DNA of 64,000 nucleotides. Origin: an uncultured Tateyamaria sp. GTDB lineage: Bacteria; Pseudomonadota; Alphaproteobacteria; Rhodobacterales; Rhodobacteraceae. Where the stretch lies: the NCBI RefSeq assembly GCF_947503465.1, contig NZ_CANNDN010000004.1, positions 1 to 64,000 of the forward strand, given 5' to 3'. Position numbers and translations under genes: made by a program. This document shows positions 1 through 11,346 of the stretch, piece after piece (within the stretch, counting starts at the first letter, position 1; every line of letters begins with the position of its first letter). The notes under the pieces were generated by a model, which was not told the origin of the DNA, made no database searches, and saw only the letters and a program-made list of their open reading frames with translations.

Positions 1-686
<686 letters not shown>

Positions 687-744
687 CTTGTCAGACGCCC
701 TTTGTTCAATTGTGGGGACGTGCCCCGTGGTTCACTCCGCGCGG

Positions 745-773
745 CATGTATTGCGATTGAACAGGAAAATCAA
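745..773 (-). promoter_or_regulatory. Candidate sigma70 promoter for tuf
   Basis: On the minus strand TTGATT (768-773) and TACATG (745-750) are separated by exactly 17 bases, about 60 bases ahead of the tuf start codon. The spacing is ideal and the hexamers are moderate matches. It lies in the gap after the upstream lipoprotein gene, so tuf could be transcribed independently. Confidence 0.4.
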
Positions 774-779
774 GCGGCC

Positions 780-1313
780 TCAGACCTCGGGGGCGGGTCT
801 GCGGATGGCAAGGGTCACGGCGGCGGCAAAGCCCTGTACCGTCTGGTCGTAATCGCGTTCGGGCGAGGGGCTGGTTGCCACGCCGATGACGCCGGGCAGA
901 CGCAGGAATTCAGATGTGCCGCGCACCTGTTCGGGTCCGAACAGGACCGCGCCGGTGCTGGCGTCCGTCACGACCACTTCGGCTTCGATCGCGCTGGGGC
1001 CACCAAAGGCGAAGGCCGAGGCCGGAGAGGTCAACCGGACCGTGCCGAGGCGCACATCGATATTGGCGTTGGACGGCCCGCCGCTGCCCATTCGGCGTCC
1101 CAGGGCGCGCCCGATGTCACTGGCGATCTGAGCGGCCGAGATGTCGAGGTTCCGCCCTTCGATCCCGGTGAAGGCGGACGTGTCCACACGAACGACATTG
1201 GCCACGATGTCGGCGGGGCTGACGCGCGACTGGCTTTGCGGGGTGCCGTCCATGCAGGCGGCAAGCGCCGCGCAGCAGATCAGCCAGAGCGCGATGCGAA
1301 GGGTCTGTGTCAT
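780..1313 (-). CDS. Predicted lipoprotein of unknown function
   Basis: A 177-residue protein with an N-terminal signal sequence (MTQTLRIALWLICCAALAAC) ending in a lipobox, LAAC, so probably a lipid-anchored periplasmic or outer-membrane protein. The start at 1313 is chosen because the lipoprotein signal begins there and a strong GGGAGGAG ribosome-binding site lies about 7 bases upstream; the reading frame is open further upstream but without a signal. The remainder has no motif I recognise. It follows another lipoprotein gene by 31 bases on the same strand, so the two are probably co-transcribed and may act together in the cell envelope. Confidence 0.85.
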   Translation of the reverse strand: MTQTLRIALWLICCAALAACMDGTPQSQSRVSPADIVANVVRVDTSAFTGIEGRNLDISAAQIASDIGRALGRRMGSGGPSNANIDVRLGTVRLTSPASAFAFGGPSAIEAEVVVTDASTGAVLFGPEQVRGTSEFLRLPGVIGVATSPSPERDYDQTVQGFAAAVTLAIRRPAPEV

Positions 1314-1344
1314 TGCTGCGCTCCTCCCAGTGCCACCTGACCTG

Positions 1345-1974
1345 TTACCCTTGTGTCGGGCTGTCCGTATTCTCGATTTGTGCGCTTTGCCCGGGCACGG
1401 GCGCGGTGTCGGGGTCCGCCGGGGCCGCCGTGCTGTCGGGGGTGAACCAGCCCTGTTCGGATTGCTGCCGCACAAGGTAGCGTTCGACCGCCTTGGCCGC
1501 GTTCTGGCTGAGTTCCTTGAGCTGCTCTTCGGCTGTCATGGTGTAGCCGGTGCCGATGATCGGCGCGGTGCCAAAGGTTTCGAGCACGGTGATCTGTTCG
1601 GGTTCGTCATTGAGCTTGCCGCCCGCCGCATCATCCCAGACGGTGACATTCAGGATCAGCGCCGATTTGGGCGCCAGCACCAGGGGAATACCCGGCTGCG
1701 CCAGGACATAGCCTTCGACCGAGATGCCGAAATGGTAGCGGCTGTCGCCCGTGTAGCGCCCGAACCGTTCTGCCATGGCCGCCTTGACGGCATTGGACAG
1801 CTGTTCCTCGCTTGCGGGACGGCTGAGCGGTCCGCGCTGCGCCTTGTCGGCGATCACGATGTTATGTTCGAGCCGAAAGTCGCCCAGGGGCACAGGTGCC
1901 TCATCCAGGTCCCGGCTGGCGGCACAGGCCGACAGCCCAACCAGCATCAAAAGGCCAAACACCCAACGCATCAT
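1345..1974 (-). CDS. Predicted lipoprotein of unknown function
   Basis: A 209-residue protein starting MMRWVFGLLMLVGLSACAAS: a short hydrophobic signal followed by the lipobox LSAC, indicating lipid anchoring. Two consecutive ATG codons are possible starts. The C-terminal 35 residues are Pro/Ala/Asp-rich and probably disordered. No catalytic motif is evident and I do not recognise the family. It is the first gene of a likely two-gene unit with the lipoprotein downstream, and it diverges from the P450 gene across a 112-base gap that must hold both promoters. Confidence 0.85.
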   Translation of the reverse strand: MMRWVFGLLMLVGLSACAASRDLDEAPVPLGDFRLEHNIVIADKAQRGPLSRPASEEQLSNAVKAAMAERFGRYTGDSRYHFGISVEGYVLAQPGIPLVLAPKSALILNVTVWDDAAGGKLNDEPEQITVLETFGTAPIIGTGYTMTAEEQLKELSQNAAKAVERYLVRQQSEQGWFTPDSTAAPADPDTAPVPGQSAQIENTDSPTQG

Positions 1975-2086
1975 GCCCGCAGTCTCCCCGTTTATTGTGG
2001 GCTATCCGATAGCGCAGGTGCGACGATGGCGCAATTGCCCGCGACCACTGCCGCCATATAACGTTACGGTGTGATGGAGGGGAGAC

Positions 2087-3451
2087 ATGCCTGACACCGC
2101 ACGACCTGCGCCCACACCTGTCCGCGTTCCGCTTGTGACCGAGACCATCGGCATGTGGCAGAGCCTGCGCACCATGCGGCGCAATGTGCTGGCCGTGATC
2201 CCGGAGGCGGCGACGCGCCTGCCCATCGTGTCCGGCAAGACGGGCAAGCGCTGGCACATGGTGATGGACCCCGGCGCCCTGCGGCAGATGCTGCTGGATC
2301 GGTTGGACGACTATCCCAAGTCGGTTGTGACCAAGGCGCTGTTGCGCCCTGCCGTGGGCGAGTCGATCTTTATTGCCGAAGGGGCGGACTGGCGCTGGCA
2401 GCGCCGCACCGCAGCCCCGGTGTTCACCCATCGCAACATGATGAACCTGTCCCCGATCATGACCCGGGCGGCGGAACGGTGCGCGGATCGGATCGGGGCG
2501 GCGGGGCCGCGGGCCGTGAACCTGCTGGACGAGATGGTGACCACCACATTCGACGTGATCACAGATGTCACCTTTTCCAGCGGCGATGCCTTTGACCGCA
2601 GCGCCGTGCACCGCGCCATTGACGACTATATCGCGGAAGCGGGCAAGATATCGCTGTTCGACATTCTTGGCGCCCCGGATTGGGTGCCGCGCCCCGGCCG
2701 GATGGTGTCGGGCAAGGCCATGCGCGACACCAAGGCGCTGGCCGACCGCGCGATCGAGGCCCGCGCCGCGCAGCCGCAGACAGACATGCCCGACCTGCTG
2801 GACCTTTTGATGGCGGGCGCAGACCCCGAATCCGGGCGCAAGATGACCACCGCCGAGCTGCGCGACAACCTGTTGACCTTTATCGTGGCGGGCCATGAAA
2901 CCACCGCCCTTACCCTTGCCTGGTCCATGTATCTGGTGGCCTTTGATGCGGATGTGCAGGACCGCGCCCGGGCCGAGGCGCAATCCGTGCTGCAAGGGCG
3001 GGCCGCGACGGGTGATGACGTGGAACATCTGCCCTTTATCCGCCAGATCATTGACGAGGCCCTGCGCCTGTACCCCCCGGCGGGCATCGTGTCGCGCACG
3101 GCGATGGCCCACGACACGCTCTGCGGCACTGCCATCAGACCGGGCGACACCTGCATGATCCCGATCTATGCGCTGCACCGGTCCAAGCTGTTGTGGGACG
3201 ATCCGGACAGCTTTGTTCCGGATCGGTTTGCGGACCGCAAATCCATTGACCGCTATGCCTATCTGCCCTTTGGCGACGGGCCGCGCATCTGCATCGGCGC
3301 GTCCTTTGCCCTGCAAGAGGCCGTCATCATCCTTGCCACTGTGCTGAGCCGCTTCCGGTTCGCGCCGGTGCCCGGGAAGGTGCCCGATCCGGTGATGATC
3401 CTGACCTTGCGGCCCGAAGGGGGCGTATGGCTGAACGCGACGCCCGCCTAG
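2087..3451 (+). CDS. Cytochrome P450
   Basis: Haem-thiolate monooxygenase, 454 residues, soluble bacterial type without a membrane anchor. The oxygen-binding I-helix motif AGHETT is at residues 268-273, the ExxR K-helix motif (EALR) at 324-327, and the haem loop FGDGPRICIG places the axial cysteine at residue 402. A strong GGAGGGGAG ribosome-binding site precedes the ATG. No ferredoxin or ferredoxin reductase gene is adjacent, so redox partners must come from elsewhere, and the substrate cannot be told from the sequence. Its stop codon overlaps that of the convergent M48 peptidase gene: the palindrome CTAG at 3448-3451 supplies TAG on both strands. Confidence 0.96.
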   Translation: MPDTARPAPTPVRVPLVTETIGMWQSLRTMRRNVLAVIPEAATRLPIVSGKTGKRWHMVMDPGALRQMLLDRLDDYPKSVVTKALLRPAVGESIFIAEGADWRWQRRTAAPVFTHRNMMNLSPIMTRAAERCADRIGAAGPRAVNLLDEMVTTTFDVITDVTFSSGDAFDRSAVHRAIDDYIAEAGKISLFDILGAPDWVPRPGRMVSGKAMRDTKALADRAIEARAAQPQTDMPDLLDLLMAGADPESGRKMTTAELRDNLLTFIVAGHETTALTLAWSMYLVAFDADVQDRARAEAQSVLQGRAATGDDVEHLPFIRQIIDEALRLYPPAGIVSRTAMAHDTLCGTAIRPGDTCMIPIYALHRSKLLWDDPDSFVPDRFADRKSIDRYAYLPFGDGPRICIGASFALQEAVIILATVLSRFRFAPVPGKVPDPVMILTLRPEGGVWLNATPA

Positions 3452-4581
3452 CCTGCGCAGATGGCCCGCAGATCGGCCCATTGATCCGCTGACAGGCTGG
3501 GCGTCGTCGGGCCCTGGCCCCTGGCAAAGTCGCGCGCCGCGTCCGCGCGCGCCTCGGTCTCGGGGTGACTGGACAGGTACACGGGCAGGTCGGGCATCCG
3601 GCGCTCGATCTCTTCGAGACTGTCAAAGAAGGTGCCCAACGCCCCGGCATCCACGCCCGCGCGGTCCAGCATCCGAAGCGCATACTGGTCGGCCTCGCCC
3701 TCGGCCTCGCGCGTGTAGGCGGCGTTCAGCGTGTATTCGGCCATGACGACCACCGCAGCCCCGCCTGCGAAATCCCCCAGCACAAGGGACAACAGACCGG
3801 CAGAGCCCGCGGCCCGCAGCGCGCCCCGCGTGGGATCGCGCGATTCGACATGCCCGATTTCATGGGCCAGCACGGCGGCCACCTCGTCCGGCGACTGCGC
3901 CTGGTCGATCAACCCGCGCATCAGCACGATCTGGCCGCCCATCGTGGCAAAGGCATTGACCATCTTGTGGTTGAAGACCGTCACCGTCAGATCGTATTCG
4001 ACAGCCGTATGTGCCGTAAGTTGTGCCGTCATGGCGTCAAGCGCCGCCTGCCCTGCGGGTGCGTCACAGACCAGATCGCCGGACGCGTCGGCCCCCAGGA
4101 ACCGTTCAATCTGGGCCACCATCCGCTCGCCCGCCGCGATTTCGCGGTCGATGGGGATCAATGCCGCCATGACATTGGCCAGCGCCGGCAGGATGACAAA
4201 CACCATGAGGCCCACGGCAGCGACCGCGCCGCCCACCCACGTCATCACCTTGCGCCCGGTGCCCGCGGCCATGTCCCTGCGCCCGAGGTTCGGGCAGGCC
4301 ACGCGCAGCGCGGCCACCATGTCCGGATCGTTGATGACAAGGCGTGCCGTCCGGATCAGGCGCCCGTCCAGCGACGCCTCTGCCGCCAGGCCCAGCGACA
4401 TTTGCCCCCGGCGCGCGTGATCGTCCTGTGCCCGGATCGCGTCCAGCGGCCAATACTGGGCCCCCATCGGCAGGTCGGGATGCGTCAGGCGCAGCGTTTG
4501 CGCGGCCTTGTCCAATGACAGATCCACATACAGCCGCTGGCCCGTCTCTCCGTCAAAGAAGCGGCCGCGCGGTCCTGTCAC
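3448..4581 (-). CDS. M48-family zinc metallopeptidase, membrane-anchored
   Basis: A 377-residue predicted zinc protease. The HExxH motif is HEIGH at residues 240-244, in the typical M48 context AHEIGHVESRDP. A single strong hydrophobic segment lies around residues 115-135, after an N-terminal roughly 110-residue domain of unknown role, so the catalytic domain should sit on the far side of the membrane anchor. The start codon overlaps the stop of the DUF898 membrane-protein gene by four bases (ATGA), indicating translational coupling. By family analogy it may process or degrade membrane or periplasmic proteins; the substrate is unknown. Confidence 0.92.
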   Translation of the reverse strand: MTGPRGRFFDGETGQRLYVDLSLDKAAQTLRLTHPDLPMGAQYWPLDAIRAQDDHARRGQMSLGLAAEASLDGRLIRTARLVINDPDMVAALRVACPNLGRRDMAAGTGRKVMTWVGGAVAAVGLMVFVILPALANVMAALIPIDREIAAGERMVAQIERFLGADASGDLVCDAPAGQAALDAMTAQLTAHTAVEYDLTVTVFNHKMVNAFATMGGQIVLMRGLIDQAQSPDEVAAVLAHEIGHVESRDPTRGALRAAGSAGLLSLVLGDFAGGAAVVVMAEYTLNAAYTREAEGEADQYALRMLDRAGVDAGALGTFFDSLEEIERRMPDLPVYLSSHPETEARADAARDFARGQGPTTPSLSADQWADLRAICAG

Positions 4582-5777
4582 AGCGCACCACCCACGTCGA
4601 GCGCATCGGCAAAGCCTTCGGCATCTGCCCCGGTATCTGCGGCGCGTTGACGGATGGCATCCAGGTGTTCGGCTTCGAAGACCGTGACATTCTCGACCGC
4701 GTGTTCAATGACGGGCTGGGTGATCAGGATCATGCTCAGCGCCCCGGCGACCAGGAATGCGCCGCCATACAGCAGCGCAATCGCGACAAACAGAAGCGGG
4801 CTGGCCGTGCCGGTCATAATCGCTTCGCCCGAGGCCGCAAAGAGGCCACCAATCACGCCAAAGACGGCCCCCATCACCAGACCGATGACGACGGACCCGA
4901 TCAGAAAGATGCCGACGAGCGTCGGTGTGCGCAGCTGTGCGCGGAACCTGATCTGCCCATCCAGCACCTTCTGACCCGTCAGGTAGTTGAAGGCGAACAC
5001 CCGGTAGGACAGCAAACCCACAAGGAACCAGATGTACCCCACGACGGCGAGGATGCCGCCCAGCACGGCAAAACCCGCCTGGTCCGTTGACGCCCCGAAT
5101 ACGAAGGCACCGATGGCAACGACAAAAAGTCCAAGCGATATGAAGACATGTTTCATCCCGGCATAGAGCGCCTGCCAGCGGCCATGCTGTTCGAACGGCG
5201 CGTCACCGAACCATGTGCGATCCGCCATGTACTTTTCGAGCCGGTATGTCCCGAGCGGCGCAAGCATGCCCACCGTGATGATGGTCAGCAGGTAGTAGCC
5301 CATGGCCCGGAACGCATAGCCCCAGGCCCCTTTATCCATCCCGAACCGGATGCCCCGCCAGCGGGTGCGCGCCAGCTTGTAACGCCGCGCGCGATACTGC
5401 GCGAACAGCATCAGGGGCACGATGGACAGCACGGACAGGTTGATGGCCACGCTTTGTGCCGCGAATGCAGCGGGCGAGTCGCTGTCCGGAACGATGCTGA
5501 GCCCCACGAAGGTCAGCAGGATCTGAACCAGGCCCAGATAGAGGGCAAGGATGACGATGGCGACAAGGAAGCCCAGGAACTTCTCCAGCCCGGTGCCGGT
5601 GTATTCAAAGCTGTCGTCATCCGCGCTGGCCGCCGACCACACATAGGTGCGCAACCGGGTCTTGGCCCAGAACCGGTAAATGCCCAGCGTCACCAATGTC
5701 AGAAGGGCCGTGACCATGTAGAGGCGGAAAAGCGGCCCGCCGGTGCCAAAATACTTGCCCTGGATCTGCTTACTCAT
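4578..5777 (-). CDS. YjgN family (DUF898) multi-spanning membrane protein
   Basis: A 399-residue inner-membrane protein with many hydrophobic segments. The start MSKQIQGKYFGTGGPLFRLY and the LGIYRFWAKTRLRTYVW motif shortly after are typical of DUF898/YjgN proteins. Function of the family is not established. It forms an operon with the overlapping M48 peptidase gene; this pairing suggests the two proteins cooperate in membrane quality control, which is inference. Confidence 0.88.
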   Translation of the reverse strand: MSKQIQGKYFGTGGPLFRLYMVTALLTLVTLGIYRFWAKTRLRTYVWSAASADDDSFEYTGTGLEKFLGFLVAIVILALYLGLVQILLTFVGLSIVPDSDSPAAFAAQSVAINLSVLSIVPLMLFAQYRARRYKLARTRWRGIRFGMDKGAWGYAFRAMGYYLLTIITVGMLAPLGTYRLEKYMADRTWFGDAPFEQHGRWQALYAGMKHVFISLGLFVVAIGAFVFGASTDQAGFAVLGGILAVVGYIWFLVGLLSYRVFAFNYLTGQKVLDGQIRFRAQLRTPTLVGIFLIGSVVIGLVMGAVFGVIGGLFAASGEAIMTGTASPLLFVAIALLYGGAFLVAGALSMILITQPVIEHAVENVTVFEAEHLDAIRQRAADTGADAEGFADALDVGGAL

Positions 5778-5843
5778 TGCCGCACCGCCATGTCTTGTTC
5801 AGGCAGGATCACGCTGCCCACAGGTTGAAACCAATTCATACCG

Positions 5844-8138
<2,295 letters not shown>

Positions 8139-8231
8139 AGATGATGTGTAGCCGCCCCCATTGCCGGGAACAAGCGGTCAGGTGCCCGTTCTTCCGTTCG
8201 GGAACCCACAGCCCGGTCACCGCGTTGCTGT

Positions 8232-8316
8232 CACACCACAATCGAACGCCGTGGGGAAAACTGACCGGTTTTTACCAGTGCCGGGAATCGCTCGGTTTGT
8301 TAAGGATTGTGGTGTG
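8232..8316. repeat. Long-loop inverted repeat in the parC/SH3-protein intergenic region
   Basis: The 12-base arms CACACCACAATC (8232-8243) and GATTGTGGTGTG (8305-8316) are perfect reverse complements separated by 61 bases. They lie in the 230-base divergent region between parC and the SH3-domain protein gene. They could form a large stem or be paired protein-binding sites; nothing further supports either. Confidence 0.5.
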
Positions 8317-8368
8317 TCATCAAGCTGCTGTTGTGACACGGGAATGTATGTTGGGGGGAACGCACGGT

Positions 8369-8983
8369 ATGGCGCGGTTCATTATCGTCACTTTTGGTTT
8401 TTTGGCATTCGCATTTTACGAGATGAGCGGAGGCGCTGATTTCGATGCGGAAGCGACACGCCTGTCGCGCATAGATGCGCCTGCCGTGGTCGAGGAAGAC
8501 ACACTTGCGCCGGTGGCCGTGGCCGAGGTGGCGCCTGCGCTGCCCGAAAATGTCACCCGCGTGTCCCTGAACCTGAACAGTGTCAACGACGTGCTGCGTC
8601 CGCAGCGCAACGTACCGACGACAGCCGCCCGGTCCCGCCCGACACCCCCCGAGGCCACCGAGACGGCGCTGGCCGAAGAAGAGCCAACCGTGATCCTGCC
8701 CAGCCTGATTCTGGACGCGGCCGTGATCACACCGGTTGATTTCAACGCACCAGACACGCAAGACGCCGTGGCTGGCGAAACCGGGCGCGATGTGCGTGCC
8801 GTGTCTGCGCGCAGCGTGAACGTGCGGGGCGGTCCCGGCACAGACTATTCCGTGGTGAACCGCCTGACCCGTGGCGCCGAGGTCGAGGTGCTGCAAGACC
8901 CCGGCAACGGCTGGGTGAAGCTGCGGCCGCTGGACGGTGGCAGCATTGGCTGGATGGCCGATTACCTGCTGAGCGAAGGCTGA
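8369..8983 (+). CDS. SH3-domain protein, exported or membrane-anchored
   Basis: A 204-residue protein with an N-terminal hydrophobic segment (MARFIIVTFGFLAFAFYEMS) serving as signal anchor or signal peptide, a Pro/Ala/Glu-rich linker of about 100 residues, and a C-terminal bacterial SH3 (SH3b) domain from about residue 140 (VSARSVNVRGGPGTDYSVV to GWMADYLLSEG). SH3b domains typically bind cell-wall or peptide ligands. The start at 8369 is preferred because GGGGGA lies 9 bases ahead; an in-frame ATG at 8348 is possible. No clear operon partner. Confidence 0.82.
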   Translation: MARFIIVTFGFLAFAFYEMSGGADFDAEATRLSRIDAPAVVEEDTLAPVAVAEVAPALPENVTRVSLNLNSVNDVLRPQRNVPTTAARSRPTPPEATETALAEEEPTVILPSLILDAAVITPVDFNAPDTQDAVAGETGRDVRAVSARSVNVRGGPGTDYSVVNRLTRGAEVEVLQDPGNGWVKLRPLDGGSIGWMADYLLSEG

Positions 8984-9038
8984 TTGCGCGCACGCCTGAA
9001 CCGGCTATTGTCCTGCGCACACACGGGCAGGACACGAA

Positions 9039-9869
9039 ATGGCGCAAAAATCCGTACTGATTACAGGCTGTTCTTCGGGCATCGGCTATGCGGCGGCGCA
9101 TGGATTGCGTGATGTGGGCTGGCGCGTCTTTGCGTCATGCCGCAGGGCCGACGATTGCGCGCGCCTGCGGGCCGAGGGGTTTGAAAGCCCACGCATCGAC
9201 TATGCCGACAGCGCGACCATCAATGCCGGATTGACCGAGGTGCTTGACGCGACAGGCGGCACGTTGGACGCGCTTTTCAACAACGGGGCGTTCGGCACGC
9301 CCGGCGCGGTCGAAGACCTGCCGACTGACGCGTTGCGGGCCATTTTCGAAACCAACTTCTTTGGCTGGCACGAGCTGACACGCGCCGTCATCCCCGTGAT
9401 GCGGGCCCAAGGGCATGGCCGGATCGTGCAGTGTTCGTCTGTCCTGGGTTTTGTCACCATGCCGTGGCGCGGCGCGTATAATTCGACCAAATACGCGCTT
9501 GAGGGGCTGACGCAGACCCTGCGGGTCGAGATGCGGGACACGCCCATCGACGTCATCCTGATCCAGCCCGGACCGATCACCAGCAAGATCCGCCAAAACT
9601 CGATCCCGCATTTCGAAAAGTGGATCGATTGGGAAGGGTCGGTTCGCGTCGAACAGTATCGCAGGAAACTGCGCAAACGGCTGTACGAGGATCGCGGACC
9701 GGACGCGTTTGAATTGCCGGCGGATGCGGTTGTGAAGAAACTGCGCCATGCGTTGGAAGCGCGCAAACCGCGCCTCACCTACATGGTGACGACCCCCACC
9801 TTCCTGATGGCGACCTTCCGTCGTCTGCTGCCCGTGCGCGCGCTGGACTGGGTATTGTCGCGCGGGTGA
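9039..9869 (+). CDS. Short-chain dehydrogenase/reductase
   Basis: Classical SDR of 276 residues, NAD(P)-dependent oxidoreductase. The nucleotide-binding motif TGCSSGIG is at residues 9-16 and the catalytic YxxxK at Tyr147-Lys151 (AYNSTKYALEG). An NNGAFG sequence corresponds to the usual NNAG structural motif. The C-terminal extension, rich in Arg/Lys and ending near an RRLLPVRALDWVLSRG stretch, resembles SDRs of the lipid or retinol-dehydrogenase-like type, but substrate is undetermined. It is followed after 72 bases by a small membrane protein gene on the same strand. Confidence 0.93.
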   Translation: MAQKSVLITGCSSGIGYAAAHGLRDVGWRVFASCRRADDCARLRAEGFESPRIDYADSATINAGLTEVLDATGGTLDALFNNGAFGTPGAVEDLPTDALRAIFETNFFGWHELTRAVIPVMRAQGHGRIVQCSSVLGFVTMPWRGAYNSTKYALEGLTQTLRVEMRDTPIDVILIQPGPITSKIRQNSIPHFEKWIDWEGSVRVEQYRRKLRKRLYEDRGPDAFELPADAVVKKLRHALEARKPRLTYMVTTPTFLMATFRRLLPVRALDWVLSRG

Positions 9870-9941
9870 CCGAAAGACGCGTTCGCTTTTCCCGGCAACC
9901 CCCCTACATCGTCGGAACGGAAGAAAAAGGGACGCAGAACC

Positions 9942-10148
9942 ATGGGCTTTGACCCGCTATTCATCTTGATCGCGTTGGCCTGCCTGGCGGTCGTCGTCGT
10001 GCTGATGCTGGGCCTTGGCGGATTTGCCAAAGGGTCCGGTTGGGCCAAAAGCAATTCCAACCGCCTGATGCGGTACCGAATCGCCGCGCAATTCGTGGCT
10101 GTCCTTTTGATCCTTGCCTATGTGGCGCTGCGTGGAACGGGGAACTGA
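9942..10148 (+). CDS. Small HIG1-like twin transmembrane protein
   Basis: A 68-residue protein with two hydrophobic helices (about residues 6-26 and 47-63) separated by a basic loop containing WAKSNSNRLMRYRIAAQ, the conserved pattern of the hypoxia-induced-gene (HIG_1_N) family. Related proteins associate with respiratory supercomplexes in mitochondria; a role with cytochrome oxidase here is inference. It ends two bases before the adenosyltransferase start, so the two genes are likely co-transcribed. Confidence 0.82.
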   Translation: MGFDPLFILIALACLAVVVVLMLGLGGFAKGSGWAKSNSNRLMRYRIAAQFVAVLLILAYVALRGTGN

Positions 10149-10150
10149 GC

Positions 10151-10726
10151 ATGGTTGTTCTGAACAAGATTTACACAAAGACGGGTGACGCGGGTGAAAC
10201 CGCCCTTGGCAACGGCGCACGCGTCGCCAAGCACGCGATGCGGGTGACAGCCTATGGCACCGCCGATGAATTGAATGCCTTTTTGGGCGTGGCCCGGCTG
10301 GAAGCAACGGGTGAGGTCGATGTGGCCCTGAGCCGTATTCAGAACGACCTGTTCGATCTGGGCGCCGACCTGTGCCGCCCCGACATGGAGCAGGACGCAG
10401 AGGCCGAATACCCGCCCCTGCGCATGGCCGATGCGCAGGTGTCGCGGCTTGAGGCGGAAATCGACGCGATGAATGCCGATCTTGAACCGCTGCGCAGCTT
10501 TATTCTGCCGGGTGGATCCACGTTGTCCGCCCACCTGCATGTGTGCCGCACCGTGGCGCGACGGGCCGAGCGTCTGGCGGTTGAGTTGGCAACCATGGAG
10601 GCGGTGAACCCGGCGGCGGTGAAATACCTGAACCGTCTGAGCGATTGGTTCTTTGTGGCGGCGCGCATTGCCAACAACGGCGGCAAGGATGATGTGCTGT
10701 GGGTTCCGGGGGCGAACCGCGACTAG
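10151..10726 (+). CDS. Cob(I)alamin adenosyltransferase, PduO type
   Basis: 191-residue enzyme that transfers the 5'-deoxyadenosyl group of ATP to cob(I)alamin, yielding adenosylcobalamin. N-terminal ATP-binding signature YTKTGDAGETALGNG at about residues 8-22, the RVTAYGTADELNAFLG helix, and the conserved C-terminal region with CRTVARRAERL and FVAARIANN are all present. Starting at 10151 gives the normal N-terminus. Adenosylcobalamin would be needed by the mutases of the ethylmalonyl-CoA pathway, of which the dehydrogenase is encoded about 14 kb away. Confidence 0.93.
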   Translation: MVVLNKIYTKTGDAGETALGNGARVAKHAMRVTAYGTADELNAFLGVARLEATGEVDVALSRIQNDLFDLGADLCRPDMEQDAEAEYPPLRMADAQVSRLEAEIDAMNADLEPLRSFILPGGSTLSAHLHVCRTVARRAERLAVELATMEAVNPAAVKYLNRLSDWFFVAARIANNGGKDDVLWVPGANRD

Positions 10727-10733
10727 CGGCAAG

Positions 10734-10779
10734 CGCTCCGGCGGAGCGATTGGCCCCCGGAAGGGCGGAGCCCTTGGGG
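10734..10779. terminator. Probable bidirectional terminator hairpins
   Basis: Between the convergent adenosyltransferase and VOC-protein genes are two hairpins: CGCTCC/GGAGCG (10734-10748) and AAGGGC-GGA-GCCCTT (10761-10775), the latter extendable by a CCCC/GGGG pair. Neither is followed by a long U tract, so efficiency is uncertain. Confidence 0.4.
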
Positions 10780-10781
10780 TG

Positions 10782-11159
10782 TCATTCCTGGGGCTGGGGC
10801 GCGGCAGGCTCCCACAGCTCGATCGGGGTGCCTTCGGGATCGGTCAGATGCGCAAAACGCCCGATCCCGGGCATGTCCCCCACCATCTTGACCGCGACGC
10901 CCGCGTCTTCAAGCTGGGCCGCCATCGCATCCAGATTGGACACGCGAAAGTTCAGCATGAACGCCTTGTCCTGCGCGAAATAGTCGGTGTCGGCCGCAAA
11001 GGGCGCAAAGACCGTTGCACCACCTTCGGCCATCCACGGCACCTGGTCCACCGCCGTCGGCACCAGGTTGATGCCCAGCATGTCCCGGTACCACGCGGCA
11101 AGACCTTCGGGATCGCTGGATCGAAAGAAAAATCCGCCAAAGCCTTGGACGCGTTCCAT
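10782..11159 (-). CDS. VOC (glyoxalase/bleomycin-resistance) superfamily protein
   Basis: A 125-residue single-module vicinal-oxygen-chelate protein. It begins MERVQGFGGFFFRSSDPEGL with the characteristic first beta-alpha unit and ends with FAHLTDPEGTPIELWEP, the conserved C-terminal metal-ligand region with glutamate before LW. The start at 11159 follows an AGGAG ribosome-binding site. VOC proteins act as dioxygenases, isomerases, lyases or resistance proteins; no substrate can be assigned. Monocistronic, convergent with the adenosyltransferase gene. Confidence 0.88.
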   Translation of the reverse strand: MERVQGFGGFFFRSSDPEGLAAWYRDMLGINLVPTAVDQVPWMAEGGATVFAPFAADTDYFAQDKAFMLNFRVSNLDAMAAQLEDAGVAVKMVGDMPGIGRFAHLTDPEGTPIELWEPAAPQPQE

Positions 11160-11346
11160 GGGCAAATCTCCTTTCCCACAGTGTACCAAAGTTTCCGTTG
11201 CGCCGCATCACCTTGAAAACGCGGCGTTCAAACGATGTGACGTGACGATTTTGTCCTGTTTCCGTAACGGGGACTTGGGTAAACCAACCGGGACCTACTA
11301 TCTCAGTTGCCAAAGCTGAGTCGTTATTTTGAGGAGAGGAACGCTC

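Noticed and set aside
1901-3481. Long open frame antisense to the P450 gene
   Set aside because: High-GC shadow: no ribosome-binding site, Arg/His/Gly-rich translation with no family signature, while the opposite strand encodes a complete P450.
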